A program made the translations under genes and the position numbers. From Tillandsia leiboldiana (taxonomy: Eukaryota; Streptophyta; Magnoliopsida; Poales; Bromeliaceae), in contig CM055081.1 in the NCBI GenBank assembly GCA_029204045.2, forward strand, positions 9,291,445-9,355,444: DNA of 64,000 bases, written 5' to 3'. Below, piece by piece: positions 36,995-49,503 of this stretch (within the stretch, counting starts at the first letter, position 1; every line of letters begins with the position of its first letter). The notes beneath the pieces were generated by a model, which was not told the origin of the DNA, searched no databases, and saw only the letters and a program-made list of their open reading frames with translations.

Positions 36995-39900
36995 CTACTT
37001 ATCCATAAATCTTCTCCTTTGGCTAAGACCAAATGGGAGAGGGGTGGCACTTGGGATGTGGAGGTGCCACAGCATAATCTGAGAGCAATCAGATGGCACA
37101 CCTTTCAACTTGGCCTCATCTTCTAGGATCACCTCTTGCACAAACTTTATTGAGTCCTACAATCACCATAATTTTTTATTTATTATTATTATTTAAAAAA
37201 AAAAAAAAAAAAAAAACTGTAAGTGGCTGAAAAACAAAAACTTGGACAAAAAGAAAAAGGAGAGAAAGGGAGAGATTGGGGGGTGGTGGTGGTGGTGGGT
37301 GGAGGAGGAGGCTTCTAAAATGGGGGTGGCACATGCATGGTTAGTTGGTGGTATTCAAAATCAAAGAAATGGACCCAATTGTTAGTTGCTTAGTTCCTCT
37401 GAGCATGGGGCAGGCTCCTTGATTGCTCTTTTGGTGAATTAGATTACCTACTTGGCATGTGCCTGCTACAGTGGGTACAGTGCGCAACTGCACACTCCAG
37501 GTTTTGGATCCTCAAGATTTAGTGCATTTTTGAGTCAGATTTTGATCCAAACTAAACTCGAATCTCCATCCAAACTCAAGTTCCAGCAGGTTTCCGGTTC
37601 AGATCAAAACTCGGCTCAAACACATTACAGTAGATCAAAATCTATTCAATCAAATTAGCAATACCAAGGCACCTAGATATATAGTAAAAAAAGAAAATTT
37701 TTTCTCATGAATTTTAAGTGAAAATATCTGCTAAAAGTTTGGCCGAGAGAGAGCGACAGCAGCGGAGGAAGAAGTGTAAGGTGGAACAAGCAATCACAGC
37801 TGGAATCCAATGTGAGAAACCATATCTCATTCGACCAGCTCTACTATTGAAACTTAAGTGCTGGTCAACCTTCGTTATCAATTGCTAACACATGAAATTT
37901 ATATAATTTTATCAAATTAAAAATATTAAAATAAGCTTTCGGATCTTAAAAATAAATATTTAGTTGATAGATGAGTTTAACTTGCAATGAAACCTGATGG
38001 TGGTGGTGGGATGTTGAAAACTAATTTTTGCTTCAAAAAAAAAAAAAAAAAAAAAGTAAAGATATAAGATCGTACGTTTTCTAATTTTTATTATACATCA
38101 AAGCTTGTAAATATATAAACTGCGTCTAAATGAGTTACTTTCCCCAATTAAAATATAAATATATATGCATATGTTTTTGATAATGTTATTTAATTAGTAT
38201 GATGGAACCAAACAAGAGGCTGCTAAATGAGTGGACAAATTTCTTTGGCTTCTACAAAAGAGGACAAATTTTTATTTATTTATATTTTTATTTTTTTGGC
38301 TTCTTATGATGTAATGTGAACCCACCATTATAACACGTACTCGGCACAATTTCCTTCATAGAAGGAAATAGACGAGTTAGGATTATTGGCCCACAGCTTT
38401 AAATTAATTATATTACCCCCCCCCTCTACCAAAGGCTCTTATTTATTTTATAAACACACAATCTAAAAACCAAGCGAGGTTTAAGAAAAAAAAAAAAAAA
38501 TTATTATTATTATTATTATTAATTAAGGGAAGGAATTGTGGACACACCTGTGACGTGTCGGGCAATGACGTGGGCCGGCCCCATCTCTCCGGGTCCCACA
38601 GTATCGAGCTGTTGAATGCGAACCCGGAAATGTTGATCCCTAACGGTTTGGTGAATGATCCGTTACCGTTAGCAACGTCCGTTTCGGTCGGCAAGGTGAC
38701 CGTTGTGGTGGTGGTGGTGCCGTTGTTTAAATCCCTGGAGAACCAGCCTAGAACCTTCGATGAGCTGCAGATGGGCCCCTCCACCGATATCTTCTCCTCG
38801 TCTGCCGACATCGTGGCCACCGGCCACGTCCCGAACGCCCTGCGAAATTTTCTGAGTTTATATAAAACGGTCCTTGTAATGTAGAAACAATCCGAATGTT
38901 CTTTCGAACGAATTTTAATTTTAACTCCGTCACTGCTTGCTATACACATCTGTAGTACTTTTTGCATTATCGGTTTCAATTGCGACGGAAGCAAAATAGA
39001 CTAAAAATCTGCTTGACATGCCCGCCGCAACGGTCGGAATGAAAAATGATATATAAAAACTAGGGAAAGAGACATTGGGAATTAAGAAGATTAAATGACT
39101 CTGATCTATATAATAAACTGGACTAAGCATATATATCTTCTACGGAGTGATTGAGATAGCTGAACGGAACTGAGAAAAGGAAAGTAAAAAATATGAAGAT
39201 TTTAAATTCTGGGGTTCGAATGTGATAGACAAAGTCCAAGCAGTAACTCAGAGATGCAGATACCAAGGTTGCAGATTCAAATTGGATCCTCCTCGCTGCA
39301 ACGCAGAGAGTGTCGCATCTGCGCGAGTCAACCGGTTCAGTACACAAAAACAATCTCCCAAGGAGTAATTCCAATAAGTTGGTCGAAGATAAAGAATGAG
39401 TAAAAGTTTAAATAGAAGAGTTCTGATGAAATATTATTTTGTTTCCATGAATGAATTAAACAAATTAATGTTGCACGTTTGTCCCATATATATATATATA
39501 TATATATATGAGTAATGCTAGGTGTACACCCCCAAATGGGGTGTACATCCTACACCCACCCATTCTAGGGTGGGTATTCATCCACTCGTCACTCGATGTG
39601 ACGAGTGGAATTCACCCACCCCTAGGATGGGGTGGGTGTAAGATGTACACCCCATTTAGGGTGTACATCTAGTATTTTTCCTATATATATATAGAAAAAT
39701 GCTAGATGTACACCCCAAATGGGGTGTACATCTTACACCCACCCCATCCTAGGGGTGGGTGAATTCCACTCGTCACATGATGTGACGAGTGGATGAATAC
39801 CCACCCCAAGATGGGGTGGATGTCACCCCAAGATGGGGTGGGTGTAGGATGTACACCCCATTTGGGGTGTACACCTAGCACTTCTCATATATATATATAT

Positions 39901-40070
39901 GAGCAATGCTACATGTACACCCCGAAGGGGTGTATATCATACATCTCCACCATTTTAATGGTGGCGATACTTTTTACGGGTCACATCAAGTGACCCATCA
40001 TCACACCCTCATCCTTAGATGGGTGGGGTGTATGATGTACACCCCGAAAGGGATGTACACATAGCATTTT

Positions 40071-40129
<59 letters not shown>

Positions 40130-42253
40130 TTCAACAACTAGCTAGTAGGATGAACTTATGAGCAATGCTATCTCTATATCTATTTTTGGGTGTAGATCCT
40201 ACACTCCATCCATTCAGAAAAAAATTTTTAATTCATTATTTTGAAGTAATGATTAAAATTCATCCAATTCTAAAATAGATGGGATATACGATGTACACCC
40301 AAAAATAAATATATATTTAATATTTTTTATTTAGAAGGTGACTGCTTATCACGCGAGCCAATTAATTAGTTATGGTGTCAAATTGGCGAAGGAAAAAAGG
40401 AAATATATATATATATATAAGCAAAAAAGATGCTGACTTTTTACCTAACTTAATCAAGAGTCAGCAGTTGGGTGATGTTGACCGCTTCATTAATTGGTGT
40501 TCAACTACATGAATTTTGATAGCTATTTTTATTTACTTTTTAGGCCGGGTATCGAAATAAAAAATTTATAACTAACTTATCAAGTCTCTTAAAATAAAAA
40601 ATTATTAAGAACTAATATATTTTTATTAGTGAATTAATAAAACTTCGGATAATATCTTCTAGTTTATTAATAATCGAGTATTCCTACTATTTAAAAATTT
40701 ATAATAATTTTATTATTTTATTAAGTTAAATGGTAGTGATTTGAGTATTTTTAATAGAAAATATGAAGGGTTGATTATTAGAATGTTATAATGTTATTTA
40801 TATTCATTTATGTACCTACCTATGGTTTGAATATTTTTGTAATATATAGATTGAAAAAAAAAAAAAGAAAAAAAAAAAAGGAGTATAGCAGTAACTACAG
40901 GTAAGATTCTCTGCAGTTCATGTTTGGTTCAATTGGCAAAAAGCTAGTTTTTAAAAGATTTTTTTAAAAAGTCTTTTTCACTTATCTAGAAAATAAAAGC
41001 AGGTTATGAATTTGCAGGTTTGCTTGGAAGAAGCGATGAGAAAATAACAAAAGCACTTTTACAAAAAGTACAAAATTATATTACGAAATTAAGATTGATT
41101 AGTATTGTGAGGATACTCATGATAATAATATATTATATTTAGGCCAATTTTCTTTCACAAATCACAATCTCCACCTTTTATTCCTAGAGAATTATATAAT
41201 ATAATTTTCTATTTCGCCTTTTAAAATATATAATAATAATTTCAGAGCAGTGACCAATCAGAGAATAAAGAGTGCTGCGTGAGGGAAATGATGCGAAATC
41301 ATCATGATGTAAATATATTAAAAATCTAATATCTATTGAGAAAATTCACAAATTAGATGATTTCACAGGGGAATTCATTCTCCAATTCCAGTTAAATTTT
41401 TAAATTTTTATAAATTTACTGGTAATTAATTATTTTTTTTTTGAAAAAATGATCTTCGTAAGAGTAAGAAACTAACAACAACAAATGATTTGGAGGGGGA
41501 ATTTAGTTAGATCAACAAAAAAAAAAAAAGAAATTAAGGAAATTGGAGGGGGGAAAGGGGTGCGTACTCGATGCGGCGGATCTCCTCGAAGAACTGGAGG
41601 TCGTAGACGTTATCGGCGGCGGCGAAGTGGACGACGCCGGCGATGCGGTGGTGCTCGAGGTGGCCGAGGGCGACGTTGCGTTGGTGGTGAGCCTCCGCGG
41701 CGGGATCCGTGAAGTTCTCCCGGAAGGTGAGGTGGCGGTACATGATCCCGGTGCCCCGGAGCATCTCCGCAGTGCGCGGCGCCTCCCCGTGCGCCTCCAC
41801 GACGATCCACAGCAGCGGCGGCGGGACCAGCCTCAGGGTGTGCGCCAGCCGGGTCAGCCCGGCCATACCCAGCAGGTCCCCGGCCCGGGTCGTCGTCACC
41901 GCGATGAGGAGCCCGCGGGGGTTCGCCTCGGCCGAGTCGTCGTCGAACTCGTCCTCGTCGTCGTCGTCGTCGTCCCCCCGCTCCGCCTCCGCCAAATTAG
42001 GGTTAGGGTTGGCGAGGGTGCGGTGGGGGGCGTCGGGCTCGGCCGGTTTGTGGATGGCTTGGATGGGGTTGGGGATGATCCCGACCTTGCGGATGGGGTG
42101 GTAGGGTTCGCGGGGCCGATCGGAGGAGAAGATGGAGGCGGTGCTGGTCGGTGCGAACCCCGTGAAGAACCCCATGACGAAGCAAAACGAGAAGTGGATC
42201 AGCGCCTTCTTCCACAGCTGCGTCTTCTTCCTCGCTCGATCCACATTCCCCAT
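36995..42253 (-). CDS. IRX9: GT43 family xylan-synthesis protein IRX9 (probable glucuronosyltransferase-like)
   Basis: Three exons, 41568-42253, 38548-38839 and 36995-37156, join into 379 aa. It is a type II Golgi protein: a short basic tail (DRARKKTQLWKK), a membrane segment (ALIHFSFCFVMGFFTGFAP, residues 17-35), an acidic stem (ERGDDDDDDEDEFDDDS, 91-107) and a GT43 domain from LLIAVTTTR (115) through LLWIVVEAHGEAPRTAEMLR, YRHLTF, VVHFAAADNVYDLQFFEEIR, FGTWPVATMSA, VEGPICSSSKVLGWF, ISGFAFNSSILWDPERWGRP to VILEDEAKLKGVPSDCSQIMLW. IRX9 acts with IRX10 and IRX14 in the xylan synthase complex for secondary walls (established). The position of the GT43 metal-binding DDD reads AAD (residues 212-214), so direct catalysis is doubtful; a structural role fits. 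Intron 1 (2.7 kb) holds four foldback elements in a row. Confidence 0.95.
39510..39681. mobile_element. Foldback MITE copy 7 (IRX9 intron 1 cluster)
   Basis: GAGTAATGCTAGGTGTACAC to GGTGTACATCTAGTATTTTTCC, centre CACTCGTCACTCGATGTGACGAGTG. Arms are long and well paired (CCACCCATTCTAGGGTGGG). First of a close series separated only by short TA runs. Confidence 0.92.
39694..39886. mobile_element. Foldback MITE copy 8 (IRX9 intron 1 cluster)
   Basis: GAAAAATGCTAGATGTACAC to GTGTACACCTAGCACTTCTC, centre CACTCGTCACATGATGTGACGAGTG. It is 20 bp longer than its neighbours because CACCCCAAGATGGGGTGG.TGT is duplicated near the right arm. Confidence 0.92.
39901..40072. mobile_element. Foldback MITE copy 9 (IRX9 intron 1 cluster)
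   Basis: GAGCAATGCTACATGTACAC to GATGTACACATAGCATTTTCC, centre GGGTCACATCAAGTGACCC. It is of the GGGTCA subtype although its two neighbours to the left are of the ACTCGTCA subtype. Confidence 0.92.
40073..40128. repeat. (TA)n microsatellite
   Basis: About 55 bp of TA units following copy 9. Confidence 0.97.
40160..40327. mobile_element. Foldback MITE copy 10, degraded (IRX9 intron 1 cluster)
   Basis: GAGCAATGCTATCTCTATAT at the left; GTACACCCAAAAATAAATA..TTTAATATTTTTT at the right; centre TCATTATTTTGAAGTAATGA. Clearly older than the three copies before it. Confidence 0.75.
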
Positions 42254-42740
42254 CGTAGTAAGCTCAACCCCTCTCTCTCTCTCTCTCTCTCTATCCTCCT
42301 TTTTTTTCTTTCTTTTTTTCCTCCCACTATCTCTATAAATTAGTGATTTTTTTGTCCTTAATTATAATTTGGTAAATAAGTAGGGGGGGAATGGGGAAAT
42401 GGTGGGGATGGTATTATATATGCGTGGTGTGGGGGACACAGTTTGGGAGAAAAAGGAGTGGGGGGAGGGTAAGTGGGGAGGGTTTAAAAGTGGCGGGAGC
42501 ACAACGGCTATATTTGCAGGGCGTGGCGAATAGGAGAGGCAGTACAATGATTAGGCGTGCGGTCGATACTTGTGCCGTCGCAGTCTTTGTCTCCTCCATT
42601 TTAACTTCGACCAAATTACCTTTTTAGCCTCGGCAGTAAATTGCCTTCACGAAATAACTCTCTGCTGAGCCTGAGAATGAATTTTATATATATAGAAAAT
42701 AAAAGCATCTCTTATAACAAGTAAAATTGAAAAGGTTATA

Positions 42741-42906
42741 TATAAGTGTACACTCTCGAGTGGGTGTACATTTTATATCCCATCTATTTTAGAGTCGGAT
42801 AAATTTTACTTATCATATCGAAATGATCAGTAAAAAAAGGTTCATCCTTGGATGGATGGAGTGTGCATCATACATCTTATTTTAGAGTGTATGGATAGTA
42901 TTGCCC
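42741..42906. mobile_element. Foldback MITE copy 11, diverged
   Basis: TATAAGTGTACACTCTCGAG at the left, GAGTGTATGGATAGTATTGCCC at the right, centre TTATCATATCGAAATGATCAG. Confidence 0.75.
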
Positions 42907-43388
42907 AATTAAAAAATTATAACAAGTGATTAGATTGTAATCAAAAGATGATTAAGCTTGTTGTTTAGTCTTAATTTTTTATTTTATTTCACTTATCATA
43001 CAACATTGTTTATTTAGTATTATTTACGAAACCTCAAATCTTAGGATGTTAACCACTTACTGGCTTCTAATTATTGAGAGTACAATGCCATCAATAGTTG
43101 GCCTCTTGTTTAATCAGTAAGAGAATTACTTTTCACCAACACATAATTAAAAAATAATAATAAAGATAAAAAAAATTATAGAATACCATCTGAACAAGTA
43201 ATGATCTAATCATTTTTCTTTTTTACTTTATTTTTGGAATGAATAATACGAATAGCGTGATAATTTTTTTTTTCAAAACAACAAATTTTATTTTTTTTTA
43301 TAAAAATCAGAAAAAAACGACGGCTAGACGGCCAGAGAAGAGACAATTTACCAGCCAAGATAGAGACACAGCACCAAAAAATAGAAAT

Positions 43389-43392
<4 letters not shown>

Positions 43393-43433
<41 letters not shown>
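43393..43433. repeat. (CT)n microsatellite
   Basis: About 40 bp of uninterrupted CT units. Confidence 0.97.
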
Positions 43434-43436
<3 letters not shown>

Positions 43437-45982
43437 GATCTACTGGACACAAAGGTCAATTGATTGAGTATAAAAACATATTTTACTCGCTAATTAGTGT
43501 CGGTCACAACAATAGTTAGTTGCTTCGAATCGATTTCACTTGTCCTAATCAGAGTCTGGACTTAGTCGTTATCGATTAAATAATTAGCCTCCAGTCCAAT
43601 GTAACTGGGGGTTCTTAAAGTTGCGTTTTATTTAGATATAAAAATAAATTAGTTATTTCTGAAATAAGTATAAATTCAGATACAAATAAGAATTAAAGTA
43701 ATTTTATATTTAGTTGAGTATAGGCGTTGTACCGAAAATAAAAAAATTATATTTCGTAAATTAAAGATGAATAAAAAGAATAGAGATGATTAAAATTTAT
43801 AAAAATAAATAAATTTTATAAATTTAAATATCTTATAATTTTAAAAAAATTAATTAAAAAATAAAATAAAATAAACGACAGATAAAATAGCTGTTACACC
43901 TGTGGGTTGGAACAGGTGGAACAGCTGTACACCCTTATACTGAATAACTTGGTATGAGAGAGAACAGTCCATCCAAAATCATAGTTGGGTATAAGAGAAA
44001 AATAACCCCTTTATTCCCTTATACCCATTACCAAATAATATCTTAGGACTACTATTAAGTTTGAGATTACGTTGGTGGCTTGGTGTCTAAACTAAGAACG
44101 ATTCACGTTTGAAGTGAGCTTAGAAAACTTGTTCTCCTGACTTTCATGCTCAAACAAAAGTTCCGTAATCTACGGAGCAATATTATCTCATAGTCAAGTG
44201 GTATTTTTAGCAGAGTCAAATTTATTTTTAGTTGAAAGGGATTGGATTGAATTTGTTTCGGGTCGGAGGAGTTGGTTCAACTGGTAACTCTTAACGGACC
44301 CGATTTACGTGTGGGAGAAATTGATCACTTATATTTGAAATTTGGAACTCATTTCCTGGCCTCGAATTAAAAGAAAATAAAAAGAACAAGAAGGGTTAAA
44401 AAGAGATGGATATATATACACTAAAGAAGTTTAGGTTGAAGGTTGAAGGGCAACGAAGAAGTGTGAATGAATACGTATACGTACACTCAAATTCTTCCGT
44501 GAAGTTTACATTCCAGCTTGTTCGGCAGCTGAGACAAGCAGGTCAACGAAAATGCCACTCGTCAAAAACTAGTTAATGACAAGCGCAGAAGAACTAGTTA
44601 GATTGGGTAGCATTAATTACGACGCTTTCACACAGAAGATACATTATATTCTGTTAATTGTACGCTTTGAATAGTAATCAAGCTTAATATTCTGGAGTAC
44701 TGGTACTGATGTAATAGACGTATTACTGAATCTCGTCAACTATGCGATATGAATAGTGACCAAATTCAGCAAATTTGTTTGGCTTGCAGCTTTTGCGGTG
44801 CAGAAGTGCAGTGCGACGTTTTTTTTTAAGTTGGCACACAGATTGAGAAAATCAACTGAAAAAGGCTTGGCCCAATAAATGAATAAGTTACAATTGTCCA
44901 GTGGGTCCCCGATATAATATTCTTTTATGTAAGCACAGCCCAAAAAACTGGGCCCAATTACGATTTGGGCCATATGTTGCGATGTAAATGCGAACCCAAT
45001 AATCCAACACTTAGAAGCAGAAAATAAATTTCAAAAGGCCCATAATGAGCTGCGAGAGTCTCCAACGTGGGCCACATAGAAGTTGTAGCCCGTTGTCGTG
45101 CTCTTAATATTATTTTTATTGAAATTGCATAGAATAAAATAAAGAGCGAAAAGAGAAAGGTATGATCCTAACATCTTAAGTGGAGTTCACATGTTTTTAT
45201 TTATTTGAGATAGATATATGAAGTTTGAAAAGCTGGACAAGAAGCTAATTCAGCTAACACTTAGTTAGTGTTTGGTTGAGAGATAAAAAAAAGAATAATT
45301 CATTTTATCCCGCTATTTCTACTAAATAATATAATTTTTTGCTTGAATATTTTATTCTGATCAAAATTTTCTATTCTCGATTATTCTGAAATAATTTGGA
45401 ATAAACTATTATACCATTTCGATGGAATAGTGCTATTTTAAGAATTAATTCTAAATTTTATTAAGATTATAAATTAAATTAAAACTAAATTATGTAAACA
45501 TTATGTATTATATATTATAATACATAAGTTTTATTATAAAAATAGTTATTTTATATAATAATACATATTGTTTTTATTTAAAATATAATAATCAATTATT
45601 TTTATTCAATTATAATTTATAATAAATTATTTATATCAAATATTATAATAAATTATTTTTATAATAAATTATATTTTATATTAGATTCAATCATCATCAC
45701 TTTTTTTTACTATTCTCTATTATTTTATAACATTAACAATCAAACACAATTTTAAAAATTTATTCTAACATTCATTATTCTCCAAACAAATGAAATATTA
45801 CCTATCTAATATGTTTTTTCATTTAATATAAATATATATGAAGTTGCATGCACGTTACACTCAGCAAAATTATTCAATACCGTATAATATGTTTGTACAG
45901 CTACAGTGATTAAAAGTAAGCATTATTTTTATAATAATATAAATATTTTATAATTAATAATAAATGTGGGATTTTGGAGACA

Positions 45983-47253
45983 CTACTATTATACTAGAGA
46001 TCCCCAAGAGAGCCCAGTAGTACGTGTCCGCTAATTACGCTCATGATTCATCACTTTGCCACTTCATCTATACCATATTATGAATTCTCATATTTTTAAG
46101 GTGACGTGGTGCATTCTCCATAGTTTAAAATATTTTTAATTTTTTTTTTTACAATAATTATCTACTCTCTCTCTCTCTCAATCTCTCACCTCTCCCTCAA
46201 TGTCTTTTCTTCTTTTCTAACATCCGTCGCTTCACCTCCCCACATGCATGCATTGATTAATTTAATAATAATCTCCACCACATACATTATTAAATTATTG
46301 TGGTGGTGGTGACGTTTGATGTTTCAAGAAATCATAATTGTCATTTAATAAATTAATTAAGCATGGTGTTAATTTACATTTTCTTCTTATATGCCATCCG
46401 CTTCCCCCAACTCTCTACAACCCTACCTCCTCTTTTTCTTTGTGGAGTTTTTATAGACCCCGTACAAGATGTTTCGGCGGCGTGATCGTAGCGGTGGTGG
46501 AGGCGGTGAACGTGATGGCAGTGGAAACCAAGACGGTGATGGAGGAGCCAGGAACGTAGGCAATGATTGTGGAGATCGATGTGGCGGTGGTAGCAGTGGT
46601 AGCAGTGGTTGAATCAAGAGTTTTAGTGGTTGGTTTTGGGCTCTGCTGGGATGATCTTGGTGGAGTTTTTCGCGCCCTGTTGTTGACATTGCCCCGCCAT
46701 AGAACGTGGGAGCGTGCTGCCGTTGTCTTCAAATGCGTCGTCACCTCGAGAGATAAAAATCACCGCCCCTTTCTTTTGATTCTTTGTGAGCGATCCTTTA
46801 CAGAAACATCATGCAATTTTATTTTATTTTTTGCCTGAGGAATCTATATCAGATTTTTTTTATTTGATGTTGCTGTAAACCCTAATGCAACTTTTTTACC
46901 TAATACTTTATTTTATTACTTACTATGTACATATTTTAATTTTTTACGAATTTTATTTTATTTTTTTATCGAAATCGTTGGCGATTTATTACAACGATTT
47001 ATCTTTTGTCTGCTGATGCATTTCTCTAATTTTCCGGTAAATCGTAATTCAACACATAATTCTATTGTTGCTAAAGGGCGAGATCCTGGTGAGTGCCCTA
47101 AATTTGTCGTAGCATGATTTCATTCCGTGATTTGATATTGAATTGATCTATATCGAAATTTTAGAATAATTTATTTATATTGTTGTAATAAATTTAGTAT
47201 AAATTTAGCTATAATAATATATGTCCGCTGCATTGCGCGGATCACTACACTAG
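45983..47253 (+). mobile_element. Probable non-autonomous Helitron (3' end clear, 5' end tentative)
   Basis: The 3' end shows a small hairpin TCCGC..GCGGA (47224-47241), an 8-base spacer, then CTAG followed by T. Hairpin, short spacer and terminal CTRR is the Helitron 3' signature (established). The 5' end is only guessed from ACACTACTATTATACTAGAG near 45985, which resembles Helitron 5' ends but lacks a clear TC start. Inside, 46469-46611 can be read as a short Gly/Arg-rich frame (FRRRDRSGGGG..), possibly captured sequence; I do not call it a gene. Confidence 0.6.
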
Positions 47254-47812
47254 TTATTAATTAAAGGCAATCGCGACTCACAATGTGACTCAGCACTTTG
47301 TCACCCTTTCACCTTTTTTTTTTTTTATGGCAATGAGTGTGATTAGGGTTGTACAATATGTCACGGTAGTTTATTCATTTGATGAAAAAAAAAAAAAAAA
47401 AAAAAAAAAGAAACAAGGCATAATAGATGGCATAGAAAGTCACTCTACATGATCTCAATAAAAATAAAAATAAGGTATATAAACTGCCACTTATTTACTT
47501 ATCTGTCCGAGACACTTAATTATTTTAAAATTACAGGTTTCTGGTTCGAGTCTGACTCGTCAAATTTTAAAAATTTAAATTTTTTTAATATAATTTAACT
47601 GTTTATTATCATCTAGATTGCGGATTTAATTTATTTCGAGTAGAACCAAGTTATTCAATTAATTATATATCATACATATATAATTAATTGGTCTAATTTT
47701 AATAAGTTCTTTAAAATTATATATCATACATATATACTTTGAAATTTAGAAGCTATGTAGATTTAAATTTTTAGAAAAAAAAAGGTCGGTCAAAATCTAA
47801 ACCATGATTAAT

Positions 47813-47984
47813 GAGGAATGCTATATGTACATTCCGAAAAAAGTGTACATCATACACTCCACCTTATTCAAGGATGGAGGTTTACTTATCGGTCACTTCG
47901 AAATGACTAATAAAATTCATCTCATTTTGAATGAATAAAATATAAAATATATATTTTTTTTTGGAATGTACATTTATCATTTTG
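47813..47984. mobile_element. Foldback MITE copy 12, diverged
   Basis: GAGGAATGCTATATGTACAT at the left, GGAATGTACATTTATCATTTT at the right, centre GGTCACTTCGAAATGACTA. Confidence 0.75.
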
Positions 47985-48561
47985 GATGAATACGACAACA
48001 TGATTAGATGATCACCAGTTGGTCAATTTCTAACCGTCCACTATTTGGACACCACCTGCTTCACGAAATTCCATTTATATTTATACTTTATTATTCATTC
48101 TCCTGGAAATTATCAATTGTGTGGTTTACATGACATTTGATATGCTATAGAAATATAAAATAGTAAAATTTATATCAAAATCGATTAATTGTAGAGTTTA
48201 GTTACTATGTTATTTATAACATTAAAATATTTTCTGATATTAAATTTTTTACAATTAATTTTTTTTTAATTATTTTTTATATTTTAAATTATATTATTTA
48301 TTTAATTATTTATAAAATTTTAAAACACACTAGCATTACAACTATACATTTTTTTTATTTAAGAATTAAAAATTTAATAGTATTAACAACTTGATCTTAT
48401 TATTAATAGTATAGTAATCTAGATCAATTATATTATATACAACGTGATATTATTTATAAAAATAAATAAATTATTTTTTAATCATACTAATATGTCTGTA
48501 ATTTTAAATAGTCTTGAATTCAATATTTTACTATAAAAGTGTATGTAGCGCAATATATATA

Positions 48562-48988
48562 GGGTTAATTACATACGAATGGATCCCTGTAAACGTATCG
48601 AATAGTAGATATATTCCTGCAAAGTTTAATTTTTCATATTTATGCCTTCAAAAATCCAACGTTATTCATATATATCCCTACCGTCTATCTCTGCTAAAAA
48701 AATCTAGTTAACAATAGGTTAAATACTTAATCTTGGTTAGTTAGTGAGATAAATTTATCTTTTTACCCTTCCAGATATTTCTGTATTATTTTTTAGATAG
48801 ACATTTTTGAAAGGGCAAAACTATCATTTCACATATAATCTGTTAAAAAATAAACAGTGAACTAACGAAAATAAACTGGAGGGATATATATAAATAATGT
48901 TGGACTTTTGAAGGAATAAATATGAAAAGTTGAATTTTGTAGGGATATATCTGTTATTCAATATATTTACAGGGAGTCGTATGCAATT

Positions 48989-48991
<3 letters not shown>
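48562..48991. mobile_element. 430-bp MITE with about 130-bp terminal inverted repeats
   Basis: The left end GGGTTAATTACATACGAATG..TCCCTGTAAA is mirrored by the right end, whose reverse complement reads GTTAATTGCATACGACTCCC..TGTAAA; both continue through CATATTTAT.CCTTCAAAA.TCCAAC.TTATT.ATATATATCCCT. The unpaired middle is about 170 bp. Long arms suggest a Mutator-type MITE (inference); (TA)n at the right edge hides any target duplication. Confidence 0.85.
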
Positions 48992-49039
<48 letters not shown>

Positions 49040-49052
<13 letters not shown>

Positions 49053-49460
49053 TGTTTATATACTTTCAGAAGTATAAGTCTAAATATATTTTTAAATTTA
49101 TTACCATTCAATTTTCATTGAGATTTGTACTATTTATTTTTTTTTTTTTTTCTTTTTAGTTAATTTTGCAATAGTACAAATTTTAATACAAATCTAATAA
49201 TAAAAAACTCATAAATATAGTTGGCCTTATACTTTTGAAAATATATGATATCTATTCTCTACGGAAAAAGTAGAGATTATATACTTTCAAAAGTACAAAC
49301 CCATTTATACTTATAAATTTTTTACCATTGAATTTGTATTAGAATTTGGACACTGATATTTTTTTTTTCTCTCTTCTTAAATATCTTTATAATAATACGG
49401 ATCATAATACAAATTTTATGATCAAAAATTTACAAGTATGGATGAGCTTTTGCTTTTGAA

Positions 49461-49503
<43 letters not shown>

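Larger units (their letters stand above)
42254..45982. other. IRX9 upstream region and AT-rich spacer
   Basis: A CT run just upstream of the IRX9 start (42272-42296) is likely leader sequence. Further out are a foldback element at 42741, a CT run at 43393-43433, and two vague inverted-repeat blocks, about 43622-44042 and 45259-45792, whose ends look like TTTGGTAA../..TTACCAAA and GTGTTTGG../..CCAAACAA, as in hAT-type MITEs. No gene seen. Confidence 0.5.

Noticed and set aside
41543..42343. 266-aa plus-strand frame opposite IRX9 exon 1
   Set aside because: Val/Gly/Asp-rich shadow of a GC-rich coding exon.
46469..46611. Gly/Arg-rich small frame (starts MFRRRDRSGGGG)
   Set aside because: Short, low complexity, inside a probable Helitron, without promoter or family evidence; noted only as possible captured sequence.
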